In this document: one piece after another, positions 33,133 through 41,393 of the stretch
Layout: each line of letters starts with the position of its first letter
Numbering within the stretch: position 1 is the stretch's first letter
Source of the DNA: Coriobacteriales bacterium
GTDB taxonomy: Bacteria; Actinomycetota; Coriobacteriia; Coriobacteriales; UBA8131
Direction: 5' to 3'
DNA: 54,599 nucleotides
Assembly (NCBI GenBank): GCA_031272005.1
Contig: JAISUQ010000060.1
Coordinates: 1-54,599 of the forward strand
Program-made: the position numbers and the translations under genes
The notes under the pieces: model-generated
Seen by the model: only the letters and a program-made list of their open reading frames with translations
What the model was told of the DNA's origin: nothing
Databases searched by the model: none

Positions 33133-34572
33133 GTGTTCGAGTATCTGATAAAAATATTGCAGCATAGCATGGCTCTGGCAGTGATCCTGCCGTTGCTGGG
33201 CACATTGGCAGTGCGTCTCGGGGCGGAGACAGGCGGCCTGCGCCGTCGCTTCACCATTGCCTTGCTGCTGGGCGCGGCCTGCTCCATCGCCATCGCCCTG
33301 CTGAAGACCCGTACCGGTTGGATAGTCACCGAGTATTGGAACACCGCTATCATGCTCGCAGTCATTCTCAGTGGCGCAGCGCTGCTGTTGCTGGCTTGCA
33401 GGCTCACGCGGCCCAACCCGGCCGAGCCGCGCTGTGCGGAGCAAACTCCGGCCGGTCAAGACCTGGCGGAGAAGACTCCGGCGGAGCAATCCCTGGCGGG
33501 TCAGTCCCTGGCGGAGCAGTCCTGCACAACCACGGCATCGTCGCTGCGTCGCCGACTGGCCTGTTGGGCAGCCTGCCTGCTGGCCTTCTCTCTGGTGTTC
33601 TATGTGCTGCGCGGCGATCTGCTCTACATCCGGGAGTTCGCCCAAAACGATGAGAGCCTGCTCAGTCTGGCAGCCCTTTATCGCTGCCTGGGTTGGCTGG
33701 CCGGCGCCGGCATCTGCATCCTCACAGCAGCCGGCCTGGCGGTTGTCTGCCGCCAGCTGAACACTCCAGCCATCTATCGCATCCTGGCAGCGATGCTGAC
33801 CATCTACCTGTTCTGCGGGTTGCTCAGCTGCCTGCGGGTGCTTTACGTACGCTACCTGATACCGCGCCCGGGCTGGCTGGGGGCGCTGCTGCGGGCGGCC
33901 ACCAACTACGCCGATATGATCACCATGGTGCTGTTGGCTTTGGCGCTGGTGGCGGTGGTGTTGGCGCTGCTCAGCCATCGCCGACAGGCCAGCGGACAAC
34001 CTGATTGCCCTGTAGCCGCAGCGCCCAACCCGGCCCAGCTGCGCAGGCTCCGCGCCGCTCGCCGCAAGACCCGGCGTTGGGGCACGCTGGTGGCTGCCTG
34101 CTGCCTGGCCAGCGTGCTGAGCTTCACGCTGCTGCTGGCCTGGGTCAACCGCGAGGAGGAGCTGGCGCCCTCCGAGGAGTTGGCCTACAGCGGTGAGGCG
34201 GCCTGTATCCCCCTAAGTGAGATCGAAGACGGCCATCTGCATCGCTTCACCCACGTCGCCGCCGACGGCACCGAGGTCCGCTTCATCATCATCAAGAAGA
34301 ACGAGGTGGCCTACGGGGTGGGTCTGGACGCCTGCAATATCTGCGGTGCCACCGGCTATCTGGAGCGCGATGAGCAGGTGGTCTGTATCAAATGCGATGT
34401 GGTGATGAACAAGCAGACCATCGGCTTTGCGGGCGGCTGTAATCCCATTCCGCTGGAGTTCGCCGTGCGCGACGGGGCGTTGTACATCGATAAGGATGTG
34501 CTGGAGTCCGGCGCCCAATACTTCAACGGCTCCAACACCGGCAGCGGCAATACCGCTCAGATGACCGGCTGA
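33133..34572 (+). CDS. DUF2318 membrane protein, metal/Fe-S-binding
   Basis: A 479-residue protein with about eight membrane helices and an extracytoplasmic C-terminal DUF2318 domain (about 360-460). Cysteine pairs in DACNICGATGYL, VVCIKCDVVMN and FAGGCNPIPLEF suggest a bound metal or Fe-S/heme-type cofactor. It matches Cj1660-like proteins of the P19 locus, which may help reduce or hand over iron. A Glu/Gln/Ala-rich repeat lies in a loop (about nt 33415-33530). The GTG start has GGAG upstream. Confidence 0.88.
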   Translation: MFEYLIKILQHSMALAVILPLLGTLAVRLGAETGGLRRRFTIALLLGAACSIAIALLKTRTGWIVTEYWNTAIMLAVILSGAALLLLACRLTRPNPAEPRCAEQTPAGQDLAEKTPAEQSLAGQSLAEQSCTTTASSLRRRLACWAACLLAFSLVFYVLRGDLLYIREFAQNDESLLSLAALYRCLGWLAGAGICILTAAGLAVVCRQLNTPAIYRILAAMLTIYLFCGLLSCLRVLYVRYLIPRPGWLGALLRAATNYADMITMVLLALALVAVVLALLSHRRQASGQPDCPVAAAPNPAQLRRLRAARRKTRRWGTLVAACCLASVLSFTLLLAWVNREEELAPSEELAYSGEAACIPLSEIEDGHLHRFTHVAADGTEVRFIIIKKNEVAYGVGLDACNICGATGYLERDEQVVCIKCDVVMNKQTIGFAGGCNPIPLEFAVRDGALYIDKDVLESGAQYFNGSNTGSGNTAQMTG

Positions 34573-34586
34573 GGCGGGGTAGCGCA

Positions 34587-36041
34587 ATGTTTATCCGCAT
34601 GATAATCAAGGTCATCGCCCGCCAGCGCACCAAGATGCTGATGATTGCCCTCACTGTGGCTTTGGGCAGTTCGCTGGCCAGCGCGATGCTCAATGTCATG
34701 TTGGATGTGGGCGATAAGGTCAACCGCGAGCTGAAGGCCTATGGCGCCAACATCACCGTCCAGCCCAAAGGCGCCCTGCTGCTCAGCGACCTCTATGGGC
34801 TGGACGCCGCCGCTGCAGGTGTCGATGCCTATCTGCCCGCCAGCGAGGCTGCCAAGGTCAAGACCATCTTCTGGGCCTACAACGTGGTGGACTTCACACC
34901 ATTGCTCAGCCTGCAGGCCGAAACGCCATCCGGGCGGGAGGTGGCAGTGACCGGCGCCTGGTTCTCCCATCAGCAGAGCCTGCCCACCGGCGAGGAGCTG
35001 CAAAGCGGTATCGACAACCTGCGCAGTTGGTGGGAGATTGAGGGGAGCTGGCTGGTCGATGGCGAGGATGACGGCGTCATGGTCGGCGTCACATTAGCCG
35101 AGGAGCTTGGACTCGAGGTTGGTGACCAGATCACGCTGAGCGGTTTGACAGGCGCAACCACCGATGACCCCGCCGATTCCGGCACCGCGGATCCCGCCCC
35201 CGCAGGAACCGGCACCACAGACCCCGCCTCCGGCACCACAGACCCCGCCGTTTCCGGCGATGCCGGTACCGCCGGCACCGCAGCTACCACCACCTCCGGC
35301 GAAGCCACTGCCGTTAGCGCTCCCACCAGCCGTACGCTCACCGTGCGGGCCATCATCACTGCCGGCGGTGACGAGGACAACCAGGCCTTTGTCACCCTGG
35401 CCTGCGCCCAGGCCATCAGCGGCAAGACCGGTCTGGCTACAAGCATCGAGGTCAGCGCGCTGACCACCCCGGACAACGACCTGGCGCGCCGCGCCGCCCA
35501 AAACCCCAAGAGCCTCTCGGCCAAGGATTACGAGACCTGGTACTGCACCGCCTACGCCTCGGCCATCTGCTATCAGATAGAGGAGGCCATCCCCGGCGTA
35601 GTCGCCAAGCCGGTCCGCCAGGTGGCCGCCTCGGAGGGTGCCATCCTGGAGAAGACCCAGCTGTTGATGCTGTTCATCACCATCCTGAGCATGGTGGGGG
35701 CGGGTTTGGGCATCTCCAACCTGGTCAGCGCCAGTGTCATGGAGCGCTCCGCCGAGATCGGCCTGATCAAGGCGCTGGGTGCCAGCGATGCCGCCGCTGC
35801 CTGGTTGGTGCTGCTGTCCATCCTGCTCACCGGCCTGGCCGGGGGCGTGCTGGGCTATCTGGCCGGGCTGGGCTTTGCCCAAATCATCGGCCTTGGCGTG
35901 TTCGGCTCGCAGATCGCCGCGGCGCCGTTGGTCATCCCGCTGCTGGCGGTGCTGCTGGTGCTGGTGTTGCTGCTCGGCAGCCTGCCGGCATTGCGCAGCC
36001 TGCTGCGTCTGCGTCCGGCGGAGGTGCTGCATGGCCGCTGA
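34587..36041 (+). CDS. FtsX/MacB-type ABC permease 1 (P19 locus)
   Basis: A 484-residue permease. It has an N-terminal helix, a large extracytoplasmic domain and three C-terminal helices with the FtsX-like coupling segment MERSAEIGLIKALGASD. The outer domain carries a Thr/Asp/Pro/Ala/Gly low-complexity insert (about nt 35155-35335). Such permeases do mechanical work across the membrane rather than carry substrate, and in the P19 system they probably support iron release or reduction. It ends 11 bp inside the next gene. Confidence 0.88.
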   Translation: MFIRMIIKVIARQRTKMLMIALTVALGSSLASAMLNVMLDVGDKVNRELKAYGANITVQPKGALLLSDLYGLDAAAAGVDAYLPASEAAKVKTIFWAYNVVDFTPLLSLQAETPSGREVAVTGAWFSHQQSLPTGEELQSGIDNLRSWWEIEGSWLVDGEDDGVMVGVTLAEELGLEVGDQITLSGLTGATTDDPADSGTADPAPAGTGTTDPASGTTDPAVSGDAGTAGTAATTTSGEATAVSAPTSRTLTVRAIITAGGDEDNQAFVTLACAQAISGKTGLATSIEVSALTTPDNDLARRAAQNPKSLSAKDYETWYCTAYASAICYQIEEAIPGVVAKPVRQVAASEGAILEKTQLLMLFITILSMVGAGLGISNLVSASVMERSAEIGLIKALGASDAAAAWLVLLSILLTGLAGGVLGYLAGLGFAQIIGLGVFGSQIAAAPLVIPLLAVLLVLVLLLGSLPALRSLLRLRPAEVLHGR

Positions 36042-37584
36042 TTCCCGCCCTTGCCCCAGCTCCCCAGGCCGCCGCTTCGGCTCTGGCTCTGGCTCTGGCC
36101 CCCGCCGCCCCCGCCGCTCCCGCCGTCCCCGCTCGGCTGGCAACCGGCTGTTCTTTCTCCGCACCATCCTGGCTTCACTCGTTCGCCGCCGCTCGCGCCT
36201 GTTGGTTGCCCTGCTCAGTGTGACGGTCGGCGCCTGCATCCTCAGCGGCCTGGTGACCATTTACTACGACATCCCCCGTCAGATGGGTCTGCAGTTCCGC
36301 TCCTACGGTGCCAACATGGTGTTGCTGCCGGCCGGAGATACCAACAACGCGGCGACCACCGCAGACAGCAACCCGGCAACCGTCGCATCCGCTGAGGCAG
36401 CAGCGGCAGAAGAGACGGACGCTGACGCAGAAGCAGCCGCAGAAGCAGAAGCAGCCGCAGCCGCAGCCACAGACGCAGAAGCGCCAGCAGGCGGAGAAAT
36501 GCCGGCCAGCCCGGACTTCTCCACCATCCAACTGCCAACCGGCCACACCACCGATACCAACTGTACCGGCTGCCACTCACAGGACTTCCTCGCCAATGCA
36601 GCTGCCAGCCAGGCCGCCGCGCCAGCCGCCTCCGCCTCCGCCAGCACTGCCAATGTCGCCGGCATCAGCCCCGAGCAGTTGACGGCGGCCCTGCAGCAGA
36701 TTCCCGCCAGCGAGTTGGTGGGTGTGGCGCCGTATCGCTATGGCAACGTGACCATCAACGAGACGCCGCAGATCCTGGCCGGCACCGACTTCTCCGGCGC
36801 TCAGGCTACCAGCCCGTTCTGGAGCGTCGAGGGTCAATGGCCGCAAAGCACAGGCCAGGCGTTGGTGGGCGTGGAGCTGGCCAACACCTACAGGCTGGAG
36901 GTTGGCAAGCGCTTCTCCGTCAGCACCTCGGCAGCCGACGGCAGCACTGCCATCCGCCAGCTGGAGGTGGCGGGCATCCTGACTACCGGCGGTGATGAGG
37001 AGGCCTTCGTCTTCGTCTCGCTCGCCGACTTCGCCAGCCTGCTGGGCCAGGCCGACTACGACAATGTGGAATTGAGTATCAATGCCTCCGGCGATGAGCT
37101 GGCGGCTTACGCAGATGCCATCCAGGCCGCCCAGCCTGCGCTCAGCGCGCAAGCCGTCAAGCGCGTCACTGCCAGCCAGGACGCCGTGTTGGGCAAGCTG
37201 CAGGCTCTGGTCTATCTGGTCACAACGGTGGTGCTGCTGCTGACGCTGATCTGCGTGGCCACCACCATGATGGCCGTTGTGACCGAGCGCCGCCGCGAGA
37301 TCGGCCTGCGCAAGGCGCTTGGCGCTGGCAACGATGAGGTCGCCTGGACCTTCATCGGCGAAGGCCTGGCCACCGCCCTGGTCGGCGGCATCCTCGGCGC
37401 GGCAGCCGGCTTCGGTTTCGCCCAGTTGGTCAGCCTGCAGGTCTTCGGACAGACCATCCACTTCAACTGGGCCATCGCACCGCTGACCGTGGTGGTGATG
37501 CTGGTGACCACCGTGCTGGCCTGCCTGCTGCCCCTGCGCTCGGCCACTGCCATCGATCCGGCTCTGGTTTTGAAAGGAGAATGA
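36031..37584 (+). CDS. FtsX/MacB-type ABC permease 2 with CXXCH motif
   Basis: A 517-residue permease paralogous to the previous gene. The Arg/Ser/Gly-rich N-terminal tail is cytoplasmic, then a helix and the signature VTERRREIGLRKALGAGNDE. The outer domain has an Ala/Glu-rich insert followed by TNCTGCHSQDF: C178-x-x-C181-H182 is the heme-c attachment motif. That would suit a redox step in iron uptake, but a single CXXCH can be chance and no cytochrome-maturation genes are visible here. I chose the ATG at 36031; the longer ORF start is an overlap artefact. Confidence 0.85.
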   Translation: MAADSRPCPSSPGRRFGSGSGSGPRRPRRSRRPRSAGNRLFFLRTILASLVRRRSRLLVALLSVTVGACILSGLVTIYYDIPRQMGLQFRSYGANMVLLPAGDTNNAATTADSNPATVASAEAAAAEETDADAEAAAEAEAAAAAATDAEAPAGGEMPASPDFSTIQLPTGHTTDTNCTGCHSQDFLANAAASQAAAPAASASASTANVAGISPEQLTAALQQIPASELVGVAPYRYGNVTINETPQILAGTDFSGAQATSPFWSVEGQWPQSTGQALVGVELANTYRLEVGKRFSVSTSAADGSTAIRQLEVAGILTTGGDEEAFVFVSLADFASLLGQADYDNVELSINASGDELAAYADAIQAAQPALSAQAVKRVTASQDAVLGKLQALVYLVTTVVLLLTLICVATTMMAVVTERRREIGLRKALGAGNDEVAWTFIGEGLATALVGGILGAAAGFGFAQLVSLQVFGQTIHFNWAIAPLTVVVMLVTTVLACLLPLRSATAIDPALVLKGE

Positions 37585-38315
37585 AGATGCCCTCGGCAAC
37601 CCCCACCACCGCCACCCCCGCCGCCACCCCCGCCAGCAAGCCAACCTCACAAGCCCTGCTCCAGCTGGACGCGGTGACCAAAAGCTACGGCGACCTGGAT
37701 GCCCTCAGAGACATCAGCTTCGCCGTCCAACCTGGCGAGTGGGTCTCGATCATGGGGCCATCCGGCAGCGGCAAGACCACGCTGATGAACATCATCGGCT
37801 GCATGGACAAGCCCACCTCCGGCTCCGTGCTGCTCTCCGGCCAGGACATCTCACGCGAGAGCCCCCGCGCCTTAACCGCCATCCGCCGTGACCACATCGG
37901 TCTGGTATTCCAGCAGTTCCACCTGATTGCCTATCTCAGCGCCCTGGAAAACGTGATGGTCGCTCAGTATTACCACAGCCTGGTGGATGAGGCCGAGGCG
38001 CTGCAGGCCCTGGAACGCGTCGGCCTGGCCAAGCGCGCCAACCACCTGCCGGCCCAGCTTTCCGGCGGCGAGCAACAGCGGGTCTGCATCGCTCGCGCCC
38101 TGATCAACCGCCCCCAGCTGATTCTGGCCGACGAGCCTACCGGCAATCTGGATGAGGACAACGAGCTGAAGGTCATGGCCATCCTGCGCGAGCTGCATGA
38201 CGAAGGCCACACCCTGATAGTGGTGACCCACGACCCCGAAGTAGCCAGCGCCGCCCAGCGCACCATCATCCTCGAACACGGCCACCTCAAAGAGATCCGC
38301 AACAACCAGCCCTGA
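37581..38315 (+). CDS. MacB/LolD-type ABC ATPase (P19 locus)
   Basis: A 244-residue ATPase. It has Walker A MGPSGSGKTTL, Q-loop VFQQFHLI, signature LSGGEQQRVCIARAL and Walker B LILADEPTGNLD. Its first about 25 residues are a Thr/Pro/Ala tail. The start overlaps the permease stop (ATGA). It powers the two FtsX-type permeases and closes the iron operon. A thioredoxin-like gene that ends the Campylobacter locus is absent here. Confidence 0.92.
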   Translation: MKMPSATPTTATPAATPASKPTSQALLQLDAVTKSYGDLDALRDISFAVQPGEWVSIMGPSGSGKTTLMNIIGCMDKPTSGSVLLSGQDISRESPRALTAIRRDHIGLVFQQFHLIAYLSALENVMVAQYYHSLVDEAEALQALERVGLAKRANHLPAQLSGGEQQRVCIARALINRPQLILADEPTGNLDEDNELKVMAILRELHDEGHTLIVVTHDPEVASAAQRTIILEHGHLKEIRNNQP

Positions 38316-38513
38316 TAACCGACCCCAGTGCTCCGCCTACCATATCATAGCAAATAACATAACTAGCAATTAACAATTAACAGCCTTTCAGGTTTCTTTC
38401 AGGCTTCTTTAAGTATTGGTGGTTATGCTTAGTGCCGGTCTCGCAAATCGACTTGTCTTTCAGCGCCCCAGGCAAGGATTTTGGGCGCGGCTACTATACT
38501 AAAGGACTGCAAG

Positions 38514-38738
38514 ATGTTTACGTTGACTGACCAGACTATCGAAGCAACGATGGATGTCATCAGCGGCTTCATAGTGTCCGCAGTCTGTGAACAAACTGGC
38601 AGGTAGCTTGACGAGGTGACTGAACTGTTCCTGATGTCTCGGGCTAACTGCCTGCTGCGTAACAAGGCAACGGGCTATTATTGGGATAGTATCACCGAGC
38701 TGAAAGAAATATTCCTGTCGGAGTTGCCAGAACAGTAG
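38514..38738 (+). pseudogene. Small gene with in-frame TAG
   Basis: A frame starting ATG (38514) reads 74 codons to TAG at 38736, interrupted by one TAG at 38604-38606 (codon 31). Both halves look like one small helical protein: MDVISGFIVSAVCEQTGR, then LDEVTELFLMSRANCLLRNK and GYYWDSITELKEIFL. It resembles small proteins encoded next to toxin-antitoxin genes, but I cannot name the family. A TATACT and AAAGGA lie upstream. The rest of the 38316-38828 gap shows no gene. Confidence 0.45.
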
Positions 38739-38828
38739 CGCCGCAGATAGTGGTGTTTTCTTGTAGCGAGTGCCTCTCTCCAGTGTCCCGCTGATGTAGT
38801 CGTGGATGTGCCCGGATGTATTGGAACA

Positions 38829-38857
38829 TTGACATTCAGACAGTGTCAAAGTATGAT
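38829..38857 (+). promoter_or_regulatory. Consensus promoter of the hipBA-like locus
   Basis: TTGACA (38829-38834), 17-bp spacer and TATGAT (38852-38857): close to consensus. The first operator copy covers the spacer. Confidence 0.8.
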
Positions 38858-38875
38858 GACATTTACAAAATGTCA
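38830..38875. promoter_or_regulatory. Two TGACA-N9-TGTCA operators
   Basis: Operator 1 (38830-38848) is TGACA-N9-TGTCA inside the promoter. Operator 2 (38857-38875) is TGACATTT-ACA-AAATGTCA directly after the -10. Their centres are 27 bp apart. They are the expected autoregulatory sites of the HTH protein encoded next. Confidence 0.75.
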
Positions 38876-38900
38876 ATGTTTGTATACTTTGTGAGGCAAT

Positions 38901-39158
38901 ATGGAAGCACTGGCTGTTCTTTGTTCTATTCTGAAGCAGGCGCGCTTGGATCAGGGATTAACGCAAAAGGAGCTGGCAAAAAGAGCCGGCGTATCGCGGG
39001 CATGGCTGATAGCGCTGGAATCTGGCACCGCCAGTAGAGCCGAGCTCGGCAAGGTCCTGGATTTGGCCACAACGCTCGGATTGGAGTTAAAGCCGAGCAA
39101 ACGCAAACCTTTAGACGCAGATGCAGAGTTGATCATGCAGAGGTACTTCGATGCCTGA
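38901..39158 (+). CDS. hipB: HipB-like HTH antitoxin
   Basis: An 85-residue Xre/Cro-type repressor. The helix-turn-helix is LTQKELAKRAGVSRAWLIAL (about residues 21-40); a short C-terminal tail follows. It would bind the paired TGACA-N9-TGTCA operators and neutralise a HipA kinase. RBS GAGG precedes the ATG. Its end overlaps the hipA-like start by 8 bp, as in typical hipBA. The toxin gene is broken, so this repressor may be a remnant or serve only its own promoter. Confidence 0.85.
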   Translation: MEALAVLCSILKQARLDQGLTQKELAKRAGVSRAWLIALESGTASRAELGKVLDLATTLGLELKPSKRKPLDADAELIMQRYFDA

Positions 39159-39962
39159 GCCTGCGAAACTCAACGTCTTGCTCGGCGATGAGCTCGTTGG
39201 CACTTTGACCCAAACACGGGACAAAGGTCGGGTCTTCGCCTATCGACAGGATTGGGAAAGCGTGACCACGGCAATATCCTTGTCGATGTCAACGCGCAAG
39301 CAAACATACCCGCAAAGAGTCGTTGATCCATATCTTTGGGGACTGATACCGGATAGCCATATCATACGACACCAGATTGCGCGACAGTTCAATGTGTCTG
39401 CCAACAACCCCATGGCTTTGCTCGGTAAAATTGGTTTGGATTGCGCAGGCGCTGTCCGATTCTGCTCAGACAGCCAGTTGTTGAAGACCCCAGCCTGCTT
39501 GCATCGGCTGGACGCCCGGAGATGCGCGAACGCAACCGCATGGATTTTGCCCGCTCACTTTTCTTCAACTACTTGATGATGGCTCCGGATGCTCACGCCA
39601 AGAACTATTCGGTGTTGTTGTTAGCCGACGCAGTCCGGCTTGCACCACTCTATGACATCGCCTCTGGTGCGCCCTATACCAAAGACTATGGGAGGCCTGG
39701 TTTCAAGCGGGCAGCGATGCGCATTGGCGGGGAGAATCAGTTTGGCGAACTATCCCCAAAAAACCTGCAGAGGTTTGCCCAGCGCAACGGATTCGAAGAA
39801 CAATGGGTGATGGAGACGTTCAAGCAGATGGCAGAGGGCATTCCGTCCGCCCTGGAGAACGTGTTTGCCTGTAACGTCCATATCACAGGCACCAGCGAGT
39901 TGCGGGAAGCCATGCTGGGTCGGCTGAGCAGCCATTGCCAGAGAGCGGGCAAGCCACTTTAA
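39151..39962 (+). pseudogene. hipA: Broken HipA-like kinase
   Basis: Two pieces of a HipA-type Ser/Thr kinase in different frames. The 5' piece (39151 to about 39470) gives the HipA N-domain (LNVLLGDELVGTL, later PYLWGLIPDS). The 3' piece (about 39460-39962) gives the C-terminal kinase part with NYLMMAPDAHAKNYS and LAPLYDIASG. Together they cover about 270 of the usual 420-440 residues. The ATP-loop region between them is missing. A deletion that also shifted the frame explains this best. It should be inactive as a toxin. Confidence 0.85.
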
Positions 39963-39991
39963 CTTACACAAATTCATAGTGCCCGGCTTGC

Positions 39992-40159
39992 TCATGCAGC
40001 AACCTCTTTCAATGCTGCAAGGGCTTCAAGTGCGGCATCAGGTTGCCTGCCTGGCGAGGCGAGAGTGTCGAGTAGACCCCATTCCGGCGAGACCATTGCC
40101 ACTCTTTTGACCCGGCGTGCAACGGTACGCACATTGTTGCTCAGCGGCACAACAAGCAT
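39992..40159 (-). pseudogene. Gene fragment of unrecognised family
   Basis: A 55-codon minus-strand ORF (MLVVPLSNNVRTVARRV, then MVSPEWGLLDTLASPG and a helical Ala/Leu tail) with sensible protein composition but no RBS. The frame stays open to 40198, then stops. It looks like the C-terminal piece of a longer gene, perhaps an AbiEi-type regulator, left in the decayed patch between hipA and the radical SAM operon. Confidence 0.35.
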
Positions 40160-40204
40160 AACCTGCGCAGAGTGGGGAGATGCATCGCTGTCCTGGTGCT
40201 AACA

Positions 40205-40378
40205 CTAATTGATATAGGCTACTAGTTGACTAATTCTAATATAGGTGTTAAACTGCCAAATGGATTGAAGCACATTGTCTTCCATGTAGCGGGGCCCGGG
40301 GTTGGTCTGCTCCGGGTCTTTGCATGTCAGCGAAGTGCTGACTTCCTAACACGGCGGATTTTACAGGAGGCGCAGACA
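40205..40378 (+). promoter_or_regulatory. Structured leader of the radical SAM operon
   Basis: Two direct repeats (CTAATTGATATAGG at 40205-40218 and CTAATTCTAATATAGG at 40230-40245) precede a stem CCCGGGG/CTCCGGG (40295-40316, one G-T pair). Next come two mutually exclusive hairpins: GTCAGC/GCTGAC (40326-40342) and GAAGT/ACTTC (40332-40345). AGGAGG then leads to the GTG. The arrangement suggests an operator plus an attenuation or riboswitch-like leader; it matches no class I know. Confidence 0.45.
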
Positions 40379-41392
40379 GTGGATAAATTCAGAAGCCAGA
40401 TTATCGACATCGTGGATAAAGGCCGGCTGGGCCAGGGGTTGGAAGACGATGAGATCCTCCAACTCTACTCCACCGACCCGGAGTCGCCCGAGGCCTTCTA
40501 CATCATGTGGGCCGGTCGCCAGCTGCAGCGCCAGGCCGCCAACAACATCGCCGAGGTGCACGCCCAAATCGGCCTCAACGGCTCGCCCTGTCCCAAGAAC
40601 TGCCAGTTTTGCAGCTTCGCCATCTGCAACGGCGTGCGTCAGGGCAAGCTGGAGATGCCTTTGCAGGATGTGCTGGAATACATCAAGATTTACCAGGAGC
40701 AGGGCGCCAATGCCATCCTGATGATGGTCACGGCCACCTACAAGTTCGAGAAGCTGTTGGAGATGGGCGCTGCCGCCCGCGCGGTGATGGACAAGGAGCT
40801 GCCGCTGCTGGCCAACACCGGCGACATGAGCCTGGAGCAGGCTCAGCAGCTTAAGGCCGCCGGATTCAACGGCTGCTACCATGCCGTGCGCATGGGGGAG
40901 GGCGTAACCACCACCATCCCCGTCGAGCGACGCCTGGAGACCATCGACAACATCCATGCTGCGGGCTTGAGCCTCTCCACCTGCGTGGAGCCGGTCGGCC
41001 CGGAGCATACGCCTCAGGAATTGACGGAGAAGACCCGCATCTGCATCAACTCCGGGGCGCTTTCGGCCGGCGTGGGCAAGCGGATCATGATTCCCGGCAC
41101 CATGCTGGCCAAATACGGGCAGTTGAACAACCTGGTAGCCGGGCGCAACGTCGCCGTCTACCGCCTGGCTGCCGGGCTCAAGCCGCGCCTGAACTGCGCT
41201 GGTGGCACCGATTTGGCCTCGGCCATGGGCGCAAATCTGGCCTGGGCGGAGATGGGCACCAACCCGCGTGATACCGAGGAGCGCACCGAGAAGGGCGGTC
41301 GCGGTGTGGACATCGCTTTCTGCAAGAAGGTCTTCAACGACGCTGGCTGGGATGTATTGGAAGGCCCGTCACCCGGCTGGATCCTGGACTGA
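40379..41392 (+). CDS. BioB/HydE-like radical SAM protein 1
   Basis: A 337-residue radical SAM enzyme. The cluster motif is C71-x3-C75-x2-C78 (CPKNCQFCSFA), followed by a TIM-barrel-like series including ANAILMMVTATYKFEKLLEM and CVEPVGPEHT. The C-terminal part (NCAGGTDLASAMGANLAWAE) resembles the BATS region of biotin synthase, HydE and HmdB. I see no full set of BioB auxiliary-cluster residues, so it is unlikely to be biotin synthase. The GTG at 40379 has AGGAGG; the longer ATG ORF is unsupported. It is first of a seven-gene operon with an importer, a paralogue, a PLP enzyme and a methyltransferase. Confidence 0.88.
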   Translation: MDKFRSQIIDIVDKGRLGQGLEDDEILQLYSTDPESPEAFYIMWAGRQLQRQAANNIAEVHAQIGLNGSPCPKNCQFCSFAICNGVRQGKLEMPLQDVLEYIKIYQEQGANAILMMVTATYKFEKLLEMGAAARAVMDKELPLLANTGDMSLEQAQQLKAAGFNGCYHAVRMGEGVTTTIPVERRLETIDNIHAAGLSLSTCVEPVGPEHTPQELTEKTRICINSGALSAGVGKRIMIPGTMLAKYGQLNNLVAGRNVAVYRLAAGLKPRLNCAGGTDLASAMGANLAWAEMGTNPRDTEERTEKGGRGVDIAFCKKVFNDAGWDVLEGPSPGWILD

Positions 41393-41393
41393 G

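Noticed and set aside
40379..41392. Biotin synthase (bioB)
   Set aside because: The radical SAM core is BioB-like, but I see no full BioB auxiliary-cluster set and no other bio genes. The transporter, PLP and methyltransferase context does not fit biotin.
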